This document shows positions 1-7,055 of a stretch of 24,562 nucleotides of DNA, in pieces; positions within the stretch are counted from its first letter, which is position 1; every line of letters begins with the position of its first letter. The stretch is from JBGPIT01 sp041485125 (GTDB taxonomy: Bacteria > Desulfobacterota > Binatia > UTPRO1): positions 1 through 24,562 of the forward strand of contig JBGPIT010000027.1 in NCBI GenBank assembly GCA_041485125.1. The letters run 5' to 3'. The notes under the pieces were generated by a model. The model did no database searches. It saw only the letters and a program-made list of their open reading frames with translations, and was not told where the DNA came from. A program made the translations under genes and the position numbers.

Positions 1-1
1 C

Positions 2-382
2 GAGCTGCTGCCGGCGATCGGCCAGGGCGCGCTCGCGATCGAGGCGCGCGCCGGCGACGCCGCGGTCGCGGCGCTGCTGCGACGCCTGGATGATCCGGCG
101 AGCGCCACGGCCGTCGCTGCCGAGCGGGCCTTCCTCGCCGCCGTCGGTGGTGATTGCCAGACGCCGATCGCCGCCCACGCGACGCTCGCCGGCGCGACGC
201 TCACCTTGCGGGCGCTGGTCGCGGAGAGTGACGGCAGCATCGTGCTGGCCGATGTGGTCGAGGGCGATGCGGCCGATGCCGCGTCGATCGGTGCGCGGTT
301 GGCGGTGGCGCTGCTCGACCGGGGAGCGGCCGCGATCATCGCCCGCGCGCGGGCGGCGGCTCTCGCACCAGGAGGCGCATGA
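2..382 (+). CDS. hemC: Porphobilinogen deaminase (hydroxymethylbilane synthase), C-terminal part
   Basis: This is the 3' end of hemC; the gene starts before the window. HemC joins four porphobilinogen molecules into hydroxymethylbilane in the cytoplasm, using a dipyrromethane cofactor. The visible part opens with LPAIGQGALAIEAR, the conserved end of the central domain. About 40 residues later comes GGDCQTPIAAHA, the cofactor-attachment loop; its Cys is the expected dipyrromethane thioether residue. The remaining ~75 residues are the small C-terminal domain, which varies between species. The stop TGA overlaps the ATG of the next gene (ATGA), so the two are translationally coupled and the product passes straight to the next enzyme of the pathway. 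The family assignment is secure from the two motifs, although only about 126 residues are seen. Confidence 0.95.
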   Translation, partial: ELLPAIGQGALAIEARAGDAAVAALLRRLDDPASATAVAAERAFLAAVGGDCQTPIAAHATLAGATLTLRALVAESDGSIVLADVVEGDAADAASIGARLAVALLDRGAAAIIARARAAALAPGGA

Positions 383-1920
383 CCGCCGCCGGACGGGTGA
401 GCCTCGTCGGCGCCGGGCCGGGTGATCCCGGCCTCCTCACCGTGCGCGGCCGGCGCTGCCTCGAGGCGTGCGACGTCGTCATCTACGACAATCTCTCCAA
501 CCCGGCGCTCCTCGCCCATACGCGCCTCGACGCCGAGGTCATCTTCACCGGCAAGCACGGCAGCGGCGTGCGTCTCACCCAGGAGGACATCTCGGCGCTC
601 ATGCTCGACCGCGCCCGCGCCGGCAAGTGGGTCGTGCGTCTCAAGGGCGGCGACCCCTTCGTCTTCGGCCGTGGTGGCGAGGAGGCGCTCGAGTGCGTGC
701 ACGCCGGCATCCCGTTCGAGATCGTGCCGGGCGTGACCTCGGCGGTCGCGGCGCCGGCGTACGCCGGCATCCCGCTCACGCATCGCGATCTCGCCTCGAC
801 GGTGACGTTCGTGACCGGCCACGAGAGCGACAAGCCGCCCGACGCGGGCAGCGTGCCGTGGCAGGCGCTCGCGACCCAGGGTGGTACGCTCGTCCTCTTC
901 ATGAGCGTGCTGCAGCTTGGCGAGAACCTCGGCCGCCTGGTCGCCGCGGGCTTGCCGCCGGACACGCCGGCGGCGGTGGTGCGGTGGGGCACGACCGCGC
1001 GGCAGCAGGTCATCCACGCCACCGTGGCGACGCTGCCGGAGGTCGCGCGCGCTCGGAGCCTGCGCCCGCCGGCTGTCGTCGTGATCGGCGAGGTGGTGCG
1101 TCTCGCACCCGAGCTCGCGTGGTTCGAGCGCCGTCCGCTCTTCGGGCGGCGGATCGTCGTCACACGAACGCGGGCGCAGGCGGGCGCGTTCGCGGCGCTC
1201 CTCGAGGAGCAAGGCGCCGAGGTGCTCGCGTTGCCGACGATCGCGACCGTGCCGCCGGAGCGGTGGGACGCCGTCGACGCCGCGCTCGCGACGCTCGACC
1301 GCTACCGCTGGCTCGTCCTCACCAGCCAGAACGGGGTCGACGCGTTCTTCGATCGCCTGCGCGTGCTCGGCCGCGACGTGCGGGAGCTCGCCGGTGTCCG
1401 CATCGCCGCGATCGGACCGCAGACCGCGGCGTCGATCGAGGGGCGCGGCATGCGGGTCGCGCTGATGCCCGAGGAGTACCGCGCCGAGGCGGTCGCCGAC
1501 GCGCTGATCGGCGCGGGTATCGTGGGCGAGCGCATCCTCCTCGCGCGCGCCGCGGCGGCGCGCACGGTGCTCCCCGAGCGTTTGAGCGCGGCGGGGGCGC
1601 TCGTCGACGAGGTCGCGCTCTACCGGACCGTGGTGCCGCCGGAAGCCGCCGCCGCGGCGGCGATGTTCGCCGGCGATCGCAAGCCTGATCTCGTCACCTT
1701 CACGAGCTCGAGCACGGTGACGCACTTCGCGAGCCTCTTCCCGGGCCACGAGCTCCGCCGTGTGCTCGCGGGCGTGGCCGTCGGCTGCATCGGGCCGATC
1801 ACGGCGGCGACCGCCCGCGATCTCGGCCTCACCGTCGACGTCGAGCCCAAGACGTACACGATTCCCGCATTCGCGGCGGCGATCGTGCGGCACTTCACGG
1901 CGTCATCGCCGTCGCGCTGA
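379..1920 (+). CDS. cobA-hemD: Fused uroporphyrinogen-III C-methyltransferase / uroporphyrinogen-III synthase
   Basis: A 513-residue bifunctional tetrapyrrole enzyme. Residues 1-~250 are an SAM-dependent SUMT domain: VSLVGAGPGDPGLLTVRG at the N-terminus, KGGDPFVFGRGGEE at about 89-102 and VPGVTSAVAAPAYAGIPLTHR after it. It methylates uroporphyrinogen III at C2 and C7 towards sirohaem and B12. Residues ~256-513 are a HemD domain (GRRIVVTRTRAQ, LVLTSQNGVDAFF, VTFTSSSTVTHFA), which closes hydroxymethylbilane into uroporphyrinogen III. The fusion is known in several delta-proteobacterial and Gram-positive lineages. An AGGAGG lies at 370-375, only 3 bases before the ATG; no better start is nearby, and the ATGA overlap with hemC supports this one. 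The fusion puts the branch to sirohaem/cobalamin on the same protein as the last common step. Confidence 0.95.
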   Translation: MTAAGRVSLVGAGPGDPGLLTVRGRRCLEACDVVIYDNLSNPALLAHTRLDAEVIFTGKHGSGVRLTQEDISALMLDRARAGKWVVRLKGGDPFVFGRGGEEALECVHAGIPFEIVPGVTSAVAAPAYAGIPLTHRDLASTVTFVTGHESDKPPDAGSVPWQALATQGGTLVLFMSVLQLGENLGRLVAAGLPPDTPAAVVRWGTTARQQVIHATVATLPEVARARSLRPPAVVVIGEVVRLAPELAWFERRPLFGRRIVVTRTRAQAGAFAALLEEQGAEVLALPTIATVPPERWDAVDAALATLDRYRWLVLTSQNGVDAFFDRLRVLGRDVRELAGVRIAAIGPQTAASIEGRGMRVALMPEEYRAEAVADALIGAGIVGERILLARAAAARTVLPERLSAAGALVDEVALYRTVVPPEAAAAAAMFAGDRKPDLVTFTSSSTVTHFASLFPGHELRRVLAGVAVGCIGPITAATARDLGLTVDVEPKTYTIPAFAAAIVRHFTASSPSR

Positions 1921-1954
1921 CCGTCGACGGCGTCGCGCCACCGGCGCATTTGTG

Positions 1955-1991
1955 ACGCTCGTCGGGAAAACATCAGCGTATTCCCGAGCGT
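1955..1991. other. Stem-loop after cobA-hemD, possible terminator
   Basis: The left arm is ACGCTCGTCGGGAA (1955-1968), the loop 12 bases (1969-1980) and the right arm TTCCCGAGCGT (1981-1991). All 11 right-arm bases pair, leaving a 3-base bulge on the left. It starts 35 bases after the cobA-hemD stop and ends 15 bases before the sigma-54 match. No T-tract follows, so it is not a classic intrinsic terminator. It could be a factor-dependent terminator, an mRNA 3'-end stabiliser or a binding site. Confidence 0.4.
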
Positions 1992-2006
1992 GCACGGTGT
2001 GCGATG

Positions 2007-2022
2007 TGGCACTCCATTTGCT
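2007..2022 (+). promoter_or_regulatory. Candidate sigma-54 (RpoN) -24/-12 promoter
   Basis: The sequence is TGGCAC-TCCAT-TTGCT, an exact match to the -24/-12 consensus TGGCAC-N5-TTGC plus the preferred W after it. Counting from the C of TTGC (2021) as -12, transcription would start near 2033, just inside the first possible start codon of the kinase gene (2025). If the site is used, the message would be nearly leaderless from ATG 2034, or translation would begin lower, for example at GTG 2061 with AGGA about 10 bases upstream. No rpoN or enhancer-binding regulator is in the window, so activity is inferred from sequence only. Confidence 0.55.
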
Positions 2023-2024
2023 GA

Positions 2025-3731
2025 ATGCCGCAGATGCCTCCGAAGCAGGATCGCGTCCACGTGCTGCGCGTGCGCGTCGGGATGCTGATCATCGCGCTCT
2101 TCCAGATTCTCTTCTGGATGGCGCGACTCGCCTTTCAGCACCATGGAGATCTGCACGGGCCGCTGCGCCTCCTGATCGTCGTCAACGCGCTCGCCTTCGT
2201 CGGCTTCAGCTTCTCGGGGGTGGCGCTGCGCTCGCCGCGAACGCTCGCGATCCTCGCCGGCGGCTCCGCGATCGTCGCGCAAGCCGTGCTCACCGCGATG
2301 AGCGCCGCGTCGCTCGATTTCACCGTGACGATGATGATCCTGGTCTTCGCCGTCTGCAGCATCGCCGCCGACCGGGTCGAGCTGGCCTCGATGTCCGTCA
2401 CGGCGGTGGTCGCGTCGATCGGGGTCGCGGTGGTGCAGGGCACGCGCACCGATCAGCTGCCGCCCTTCTTCTCGCTGCTGCTCTTGCTCGCGGCGGCGGC
2501 GTGCGGGGCCGTCGTCAGCTGGTTCCGCGTGCGCTCGCAGGAGCTGCTCGAGGTCGAGATCGCGCAGCGCGAGAGCGCCGAGGCCGAGCTCCGCGCCACG
2601 CAAGCGCACCTCGAGTCGATCTTGCACGCCACCTCCGACGGCCTGCTCGGCGTGCACTACACCGGCGCCGGCGCGCGGATCTCGTTCGCGAACCGCCGCT
2701 TCGGCGAGCTCTTCGGCCTCGAGCCTGCGACCGTGGTCGGTCAGTACGATCACGACGTGCGCGTCCAGGCCGCGCGCTCGTTCCGCTCGCCGCAGGACTT
2801 CGACCGCGACGTCCGTTGGCTCTACGACAATCCCGACGCGGTCCAGGTGACCGAGCTCGACGTCGTCTACCCGCGCCCTGCCGTCCTCGAGCGCTGGACC
2901 GGACCCGTTGCCGACCGCTACGGCACGACGGTCGGGCGGATCTGGGCCTTTCGCGACGTGACCACCCAGCGCGCGATGGCGCGCGACCGCGAGGAGTACG
3001 CCACCCGCCTCGAGGCGACCAACGTCGAGCTCGCCCGCGCCAGCCGCGCCAAGGACTCCTTCCTCGCCAACCTCTCGCACGAGCTCCGCACGCCGCTCAG
3101 CGTGATCATCGGCTATCAGAACCTGGTGCTCGAGGGCGGTCTCAGCGAGACCGAGGCGACCGAGTTCCTGCAGCGCAGCACCGCCAGCGCGACGCACCTG
3201 CTGCGTCTGATCTCGGACATGCTCGACCTGACGCGGCTCGAGGCCGGCACCGCGGAGGTCGACATCGAGACGCTCGCGGTGGCGCCGCTGGTCGCCGAGG
3301 TGCGCGACCTCACCGAGGTGCTCGCGAGCTCGAAGGGCCTCACACTCCACGTCGCCGCCGACACCGACGCCGCCGTGCTCGCCGACCGCCAGCGCTTGAA
3401 GCAGGTGCTGTTGAACCTGGTCGGCAACGCGCTCAAGTTCACCGCCGCGGGCTCGATCTGGATCGCCGCCAAGCCGGCGAACGGCCACGTCCAGTTCAGC
3501 GTGCGCGATACCGGTCGCGGCATCCCGACCGAGCAGCAGGCGCTGCTCTTTCAGAAGTTCATGCGCCTCGACACCAACACGACCTCGCCCGAGGACGGCG
3601 TCGGTCTCGGCCTCAGCATCTGTCGCGAGCTCGTCACGTTGATGGGCGGCGAGATCGAGCTCAGCAGCGAGGGCGCCGGGAAGGGCACGGAGGTCCGCTT
3701 CGTCCTACCGCGCGCCGTTCCGTCAGCCTGA
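2025..3731 (+). CDS. Membrane PAS sensor histidine kinase (orphan)
   Basis: A 568-residue kinase counted from the first ATG. About six hydrophobic helices fill residues 19-~170, with almost no periplasmic loop, so the membrane region itself or the cytoplasmic PAS domain probably senses. A PAS-like domain follows at about 190-310, ending in FRDVTTQRAMARDREEY. The HisKA H-box is LANLSHELRTPLSVIIGY with phospho-acceptor His352. The HATPase domain has an N-box (LLNLVGNALKF, Asn468), G1 (DTGRGIP, from Asp495) and G2 (GVGLGLSICRELV). There is no receiver domain and no response regulator beside it, so its partner is unknown. Its start is uncertain: ATG 2025, ATG 2034 or GTG 2061 are possible, and the sigma-54 match upstream favours the later ones. 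The 3' end overlaps the convergent glk gene by 9 bases. Confidence 0.92.
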   Translation: MPQMPPKQDRVHVLRVRVGMLIIALFQILFWMARLAFQHHGDLHGPLRLLIVVNALAFVGFSFSGVALRSPRTLAILAGGSAIVAQAVLTAMSAASLDFTVTMMILVFAVCSIAADRVELASMSVTAVVASIGVAVVQGTRTDQLPPFFSLLLLLAAAACGAVVSWFRVRSQELLEVEIAQRESAEAELRATQAHLESILHATSDGLLGVHYTGAGARISFANRRFGELFGLEPATVVGQYDHDVRVQAARSFRSPQDFDRDVRWLYDNPDAVQVTELDVVYPRPAVLERWTGPVADRYGTTVGRIWAFRDVTTQRAMARDREEYATRLEATNVELARASRAKDSFLANLSHELRTPLSVIIGYQNLVLEGGLSETEATEFLQRSTASATHLLRLISDMLDLTRLEAGTAEVDIETLAVAPLVAEVRDLTEVLASSKGLTLHVAADTDAAVLADRQRLKQVLLNLVGNALKFTAAGSIWIAAKPANGHVQFSVRDTGRGIPTEQQALLFQKFMRLDTNTTSPEDGVGLGLSICRELVTLMGGEIELSSEGAGKGTEVRFVLPRAVPSA

Positions 3732-4724
3732 CGCGAGAAGCGCGGCCGCGGCATGTGCGGCCCCGATCCGGCCCGTGAGCGGATCGAGGATCAGGCGTAC
3801 CGGAATCTCGGCGAGCAGATCCGCGTAGCGGCCTTTGTCGGTGAACGCCCGCATGAACGTCCCGTCTTGGATCGCCGGCAAGATCTTGGTCACGATGCCG
3901 CCACCGACGTAGATCCCGCCGATCGCCATCGTCGCGAGCGCGAGGTTCCCGGCTTGCGCGCCGTAGACGTCGACGAAGATGCGGAGCGCCTCGACCGCCG
4001 CGGCGCAGGTTCCCGCGAGTCCGGCCGTGCCGATCACCGCGCTGGGATCCTCAGTCGCGAGCCGAGCGCGGACGGTCTCCGCGACCGGCATCCCGCGCTC
4101 GCTGGTGAGGAACTCGAACACGTTCACGAGACCGGGACCGGAGAGCACGCGCTCGTACGAGACGTGGCCGTAGCGCCGGCGCAGGTTCTGCAGCAGCGCG
4201 ACCTCGGTGTCGTCGCGCGGAGCGAAGTCGACGTGACCACCCTCGGTCGCCATCGGCCGGTGGCGTGCGCCGTCCCAGAAGAGCAACCCCTGACCGAGCC
4301 CGGTCCCGGCGGCGATGACGGCGCGGTTGCCGGGGCGCTCCACACCGGCGTTCAAGGCGAGCAGGCTCGCGGGCGGAAGGAAGAGGGCACCGAACGCCAT
4401 CGCCTCGAGGTCGTTCGCGAGCCGCACGTGGTCGGTGCCGAGCATCCGCCGCAGGCTCGCGGCCGAGACGGTCCAAGGAAGGTTGGTGGTGACGACCGTC
4501 TCGTCGACGACCGGCCCGGCGATGCCGAACGCGGCGGCCTCGATGCGCTCGCCGCGCTCGCCGCGATCGAGGAACGCCCGCAGCACCTCCTCGAGACCGC
4601 CGTACTGTCGGCTCGGGAAGACCTGCTCGCGCACGACCGAAAGCCGCGCCGGATCGTCGGCGGCGTAGAGTGCGAGATCGGTCTTGGTGCCGCCGATGTC
4701 CCCCGCGAGCACGAGCCGGGTCAT
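3723..4724 (-). CDS. glk: Glucokinase (Glk family)
   Basis: A 333-residue cytoplasmic kinase that phosphorylates glucose with ATP to glucose-6-phosphate. It belongs to the bacterial Glk family (E. coli Glk type), close to the ROK kinases. The phosphate-1 loop is DIGGTKTDLALY (9-20). LANDLEA at 103-109 carries the catalytic Asp105, AAGTGLGQ at 138-145 is the adenosine/phosphate segment, and EGGH at 161-164 matches the sugar-binding Glu/His region. GIYVGGGIVTKI near residue 270 and the GRIGAAHAAA tail are typical of Glk. It starts 19 bases after the zwf stop on the same strand, so it is the second gene of a zwf-glk operon and makes the substrate of the first. Its last 9 bases overlap the convergent kinase gene, leaving no room for a terminator between them. 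Confidence 0.93.
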   Translation of the reverse strand: MTRLVLAGDIGGTKTDLALYAADDPARLSVVREQVFPSRQYGGLEEVLRAFLDRGERGERIEAAAFGIAGPVVDETVVTTNLPWTVSAASLRRMLGTDHVRLANDLEAMAFGALFLPPASLLALNAGVERPGNRAVIAAGTGLGQGLLFWDGARHRPMATEGGHVDFAPRDDTEVALLQNLRRRYGHVSYERVLSGPGLVNVFEFLTSERGMPVAETVRARLATEDPSAVIGTAGLAGTCAAAVEALRIFVDVYGAQAGNLALATMAIGGIYVGGGIVTKILPAIQDGTFMRAFTDKGRYADLLAEIPVRLILDPLTGRIGAAHAAAALLASG

Positions 4725-4743
4725 GCGAGCAGCGTGCTGGTGC

Positions 4744-6336
4744 TCACGCGCCGGGCAGCGGACGCCACTGCGCGTTGGTGCCGGCGAAGAGGTGAGTCGC
4801 CTCCTCGGGACCTTCGCTGAACGGGTAGTAGTTCGGGAAATGCGGCGGCGGCAATGCCGCCCAGGCGTCGAGGATGGACGTCGCCCAGCGCCACCCGTAC
4901 TCGACCTCGTCCGAGCGCGTGAAGAGCGACTGGTCGCCGCGAAGCGCGTCGAGAAGCAGGCGCTCGTACGCTTCCGGCGAGCGCTCGGCGAACGCCTCGC
5001 CGTAGTAGAAATCCATCGTCACCTCTTCGAGCTCGATCTTCATGCCCGGGCGCTTGCAGGCGAACGACAAGCTGATGCCCTCGTCCGGCTGGATGCGCAG
5101 CACCAGGACGTTGGCGTGTGGCGCCGGCATGTCGAACTCGGCGTCGCCGTCGGAGAGGTGGCGGAAGAGACGGAGCGGTGGCTCCTTGAACTGCAGCGCG
5201 ATCTCGGAGACACGGCGCGCGAGCCGCTTCCCGGAGCGCAGATAGAAGGGCACGCCGGCCCAGCGCCAGTTGTCGATCATCGCCTTCAGCGCGACGTAGG
5301 TCTCGGTATTCGAGCGCGGGTCGACCCCTTGCTCCTGGCGGTATCCGGGCACGACCTTGCCGTCGCTCTCGCCGACGCCGTACTGGCCGCGCACGATGAG
5401 CTCGGCGGCGGTCTTGCGGCTGTAGCGCACGAGCGCGCGCAGCACCTTGACCTTCTCGTCGCGGATCGACTGCGCGTCGAGCGCGGCGGGCGGCTCCATG
5501 GCGATCAGGCAGAGCAGCTGCAGCATGTGGTTCTGGACGAGGTCGCGCAGCGTCCCAGCGGTGTCGAAGTAGGCGCCGCGCCCGCCCTCCATGCCGAGGG
5601 TCTCGGCGACGGTGAGCTGCACGTGATCGACGTACTTGCGGTTCCAGAGCGGCTCGAAGATCGCGTTGCCGAAGCGGAAGCTGAGGATGTTCTGGACGGT
5701 CTCTTTTCCGAGGTAGTGATCGATGCGGTACACCTGGGTCTCGTCGAGCACCGCGGTGATGATGGCGTTCAGCTGGCGCGCGCTCTCGAGGTCGCGCCCG
5801 AAGGGCTTCTCGATGATGATCCGCGACCAGTGCTCGTCGTTCTTGCCGTGGATCAGGCCGACGTCGGCGAGGTTGTTGATGATCGCCGCGAAGTGCTCGG
5901 GCGCGACCGCGAGGTAGAAGAGACGGTTCCCCGAGAGACTGCGCTCTTGCTCGATGCTCTCGACCCGCGCGCGCAGCTGCCGCATCGACGCCGGATCGGA
6001 GGCGTCGGTCGGCTGGTAGTGGACCGACTCGAGGAGCTTCGCGTCGACGGGCGGCTCCTTGTCGCCGGACCGCTCCGGGAGCGCGCTCACGATCCGCGTG
6101 CGGAACTCGTCGTCGCTCATCGGGGTGCGCGACGAGCCGATGATGGCGTAGCGATCCGGCAAGTACCCGGAGCCATGCAGCTGCGCGAGCGCCGGCAAGA
6201 GCTTTCGCCGGCTGAGATCGCCGCTCGCGCCGAAGATCACCATCGTGAACGGCTCCCTGACGCGGAAGAGCTCCTGGCTCGCCTCGGGCGGTCGCGTCCG
6301 GGTGAGGCTCAAGCCGGCTTTCATGCGACTGAGCAT
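4744..6336 (-). CDS. zwf: Glucose-6-phosphate 1-dehydrogenase
   Basis: A 530-residue cytoplasmic enzyme oxidising glucose-6-phosphate to 6-phosphogluconolactone with NADP or NAD. The Rossmann dinucleotide loop is VIFGASGDLSRRKLLPAL (about 33-50). EKPFG at 176-180 supplies a conserved Lys, and RIDHYLGKE at 204-212 is the family signature, with substrate-binding His207 and Lys211. The 530 residues slightly exceed the usual ~490-510 because of about 30 residues before the Rossmann fold. ATG 6336 and ATG 6324 are both possible starts, and neither has a clear Shine-Dalgarno. It leads an operon with glk 19 bases downstream. The 6-phosphogluconolactonase gene (pgl), often beside zwf, is absent here. 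The promoter must lie in the 98-base gap shared with the divergent secreted-protein gene. Confidence 0.96.
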   Translation of the reverse strand: MLSRMKAGLSLTRTRPPEASQELFRVREPFTMVIFGASGDLSRRKLLPALAQLHGSGYLPDRYAIIGSSRTPMSDDEFRTRIVSALPERSGDKEPPVDAKLLESVHYQPTDASDPASMRQLRARVESIEQERSLSGNRLFYLAVAPEHFAAIINNLADVGLIHGKNDEHWSRIIIEKPFGRDLESARQLNAIITAVLDETQVYRIDHYLGKETVQNILSFRFGNAIFEPLWNRKYVDHVQLTVAETLGMEGGRGAYFDTAGTLRDLVQNHMLQLLCLIAMEPPAALDAQSIRDEKVKVLRALVRYSRKTAAELIVRGQYGVGESDGKVVPGYRQEQGVDPRSNTETYVALKAMIDNWRWAGVPFYLRSGKRLARRVSEIALQFKEPPLRLFRHLSDGDAEFDMPAPHANVLVLRIQPDEGISLSFACKRPGMKIELEEVTMDFYYGEAFAERSPEAYERLLLDALRGDQSLFTRSDEVEYGWRWATSILDAWAALPPPHFPNYYPFSEGPEEATHLFAGTNAQWRPLPGA

Positions 6337-6338
6337 AC

Positions 6339-6380
6339 CATGCGAACTTCGTATGTCTCCCCGGGGGACGGGTGATCACC
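6339..6380. promoter_or_regulatory. Cluster of dyad symmetries between zwf and the divergent gene
   Basis: Three palindromes sit in 42 bases: CATGCGAA-C-TTCGTATG (6339-6355, 7 of 8 arm bases symmetric), CCCCGGGG (6359-6366) and GGTGATCACC (6371-6380, perfect). They occupy the shared upstream region of two divergent genes, and the first lies 2 bases before the zwf start codon. This looks like an operator region, but no known consensus is recognised and no clear -35/-10 pair was found. Confidence 0.3.
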
Positions 6381-6434
6381 GCGCGCGCGTCGCGCTGTTT
6401 CGCGCTTCTCCGCGACCCCGCTTGAGGTCGTGCG

Positions 6435-7055
6435 ATGCGACCGCTACAAAACACCATGGCCGCCCCTCTGCGTCGCGCTGCTCGGCGCGCGTCCTTCGCG
6501 ATCGTGCTCGCTGCCGTCGTCGGCGTTGCGCTGCGCGCGCACGCGACCGTGCTCACGCCGATGGACTTCACCGAGCAGTGCAAGCACGCGGAGCGGATCT
6601 TCGTCGGCTCGGTGCGATCGATCGAGAGCCGGCGCAACCCGTCGGCGCCGCTCTACTTCGAGACCCTGGTGACCTTCGCGGTCGAGCAGACGGTTGCCGG
6701 CGCGAGCGTGCCGGAAGTGCAGCTGCGCTTTTCGGGTGGGACCGTCGACGGCATGCGGCAGGTGATCGAGGGAATGCCCGAGTTCACCGTCGGCGAACGC
6801 TATGTGGTGCTCGCCAACGGCGCCGGCGAGCGGCCGAGCATCAGCCCGATCACGGGCTTCAACCAGGGCCTCTACCGGGTCGAGGCGCCGGCGGGCGCGC
6901 CGCGCGCGTTGGTGCGCGACCGTCTCGGTCAACCACTGCGCGAAGCCTGGTCGGCCGCGGGCATCGGTATTCCCGACGCGCTCCGCAGCAACACCGCGGC
7001 CGACGAGGTGGAGCTCAGCACGTTTCTGCGCGCGATCGAGGCGGCCCGGCGCTGA
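6435..7055 (+). CDS. Secreted protein of unknown function, coupled to the matrixin protease
   Basis: A 206-residue protein; ATG 6456 is a plausible alternative start that gives a shorter signal peptide. A basic N-terminus and the hydrophobic run SFAIVLAAVVGVALRAHA form a signal peptide with likely cleavage after AHA (around residue 37), so the product is exported. I recognise no named family. The mature part reads as alternating beta strands: an early CKHAERIFVGSVRSIES, then YFETLVTFAVEQTVAG, VPEVQLRFSGG, FTVGERYVVLANG and ITGFNQGLYRV. This order resembles an OB-fold/NTR (TIMP-like) module, which is only an impression of pattern. Only one Cys is visible in the mature part, whereas TIMPs are disulphide-rich. 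Its stop overlaps the protease start (TGATG), so the two are made together and probably act together. Confidence 0.75.
   Translation: MRPLQNTMAAPLRRAARRASFAIVLAAVVGVALRAHATVLTPMDFTEQCKHAERIFVGSVRSIESRRNPSAPLYFETLVTFAVEQTVAGASVPEVQLRFSGGTVDGMRQVIEGMPEFTVGERYVVLANGAGERPSISPITGFNQGLYRVEAPAGAPRALVRDRLGQPLREAWSAAGIGIPDALRSNTAADEVELSTFLRAIEAARR

Noticed and set aside
1620..3488. Long open frame on the minus strand opposite the cobA-hemD end and the kinase
   Set aside because: Its product is Arg/Glu/His-rich with no domain, and it is the expected antisense shadow of GC-rich coding sequence; the plus-strand genes have clear motifs.
4684..6375. Long plus-strand frame opposite zwf
   Set aside because: The translation is the typical reverse-complement shadow; zwf carries the Rossmann and HYLGKE motifs.
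6245..7054. In-frame upstream extension of the matrixin gene
   Set aside because: It runs antisense to the zwf start and out of frame through the secreted partner gene; the signal peptide begins right after ATG 7055.
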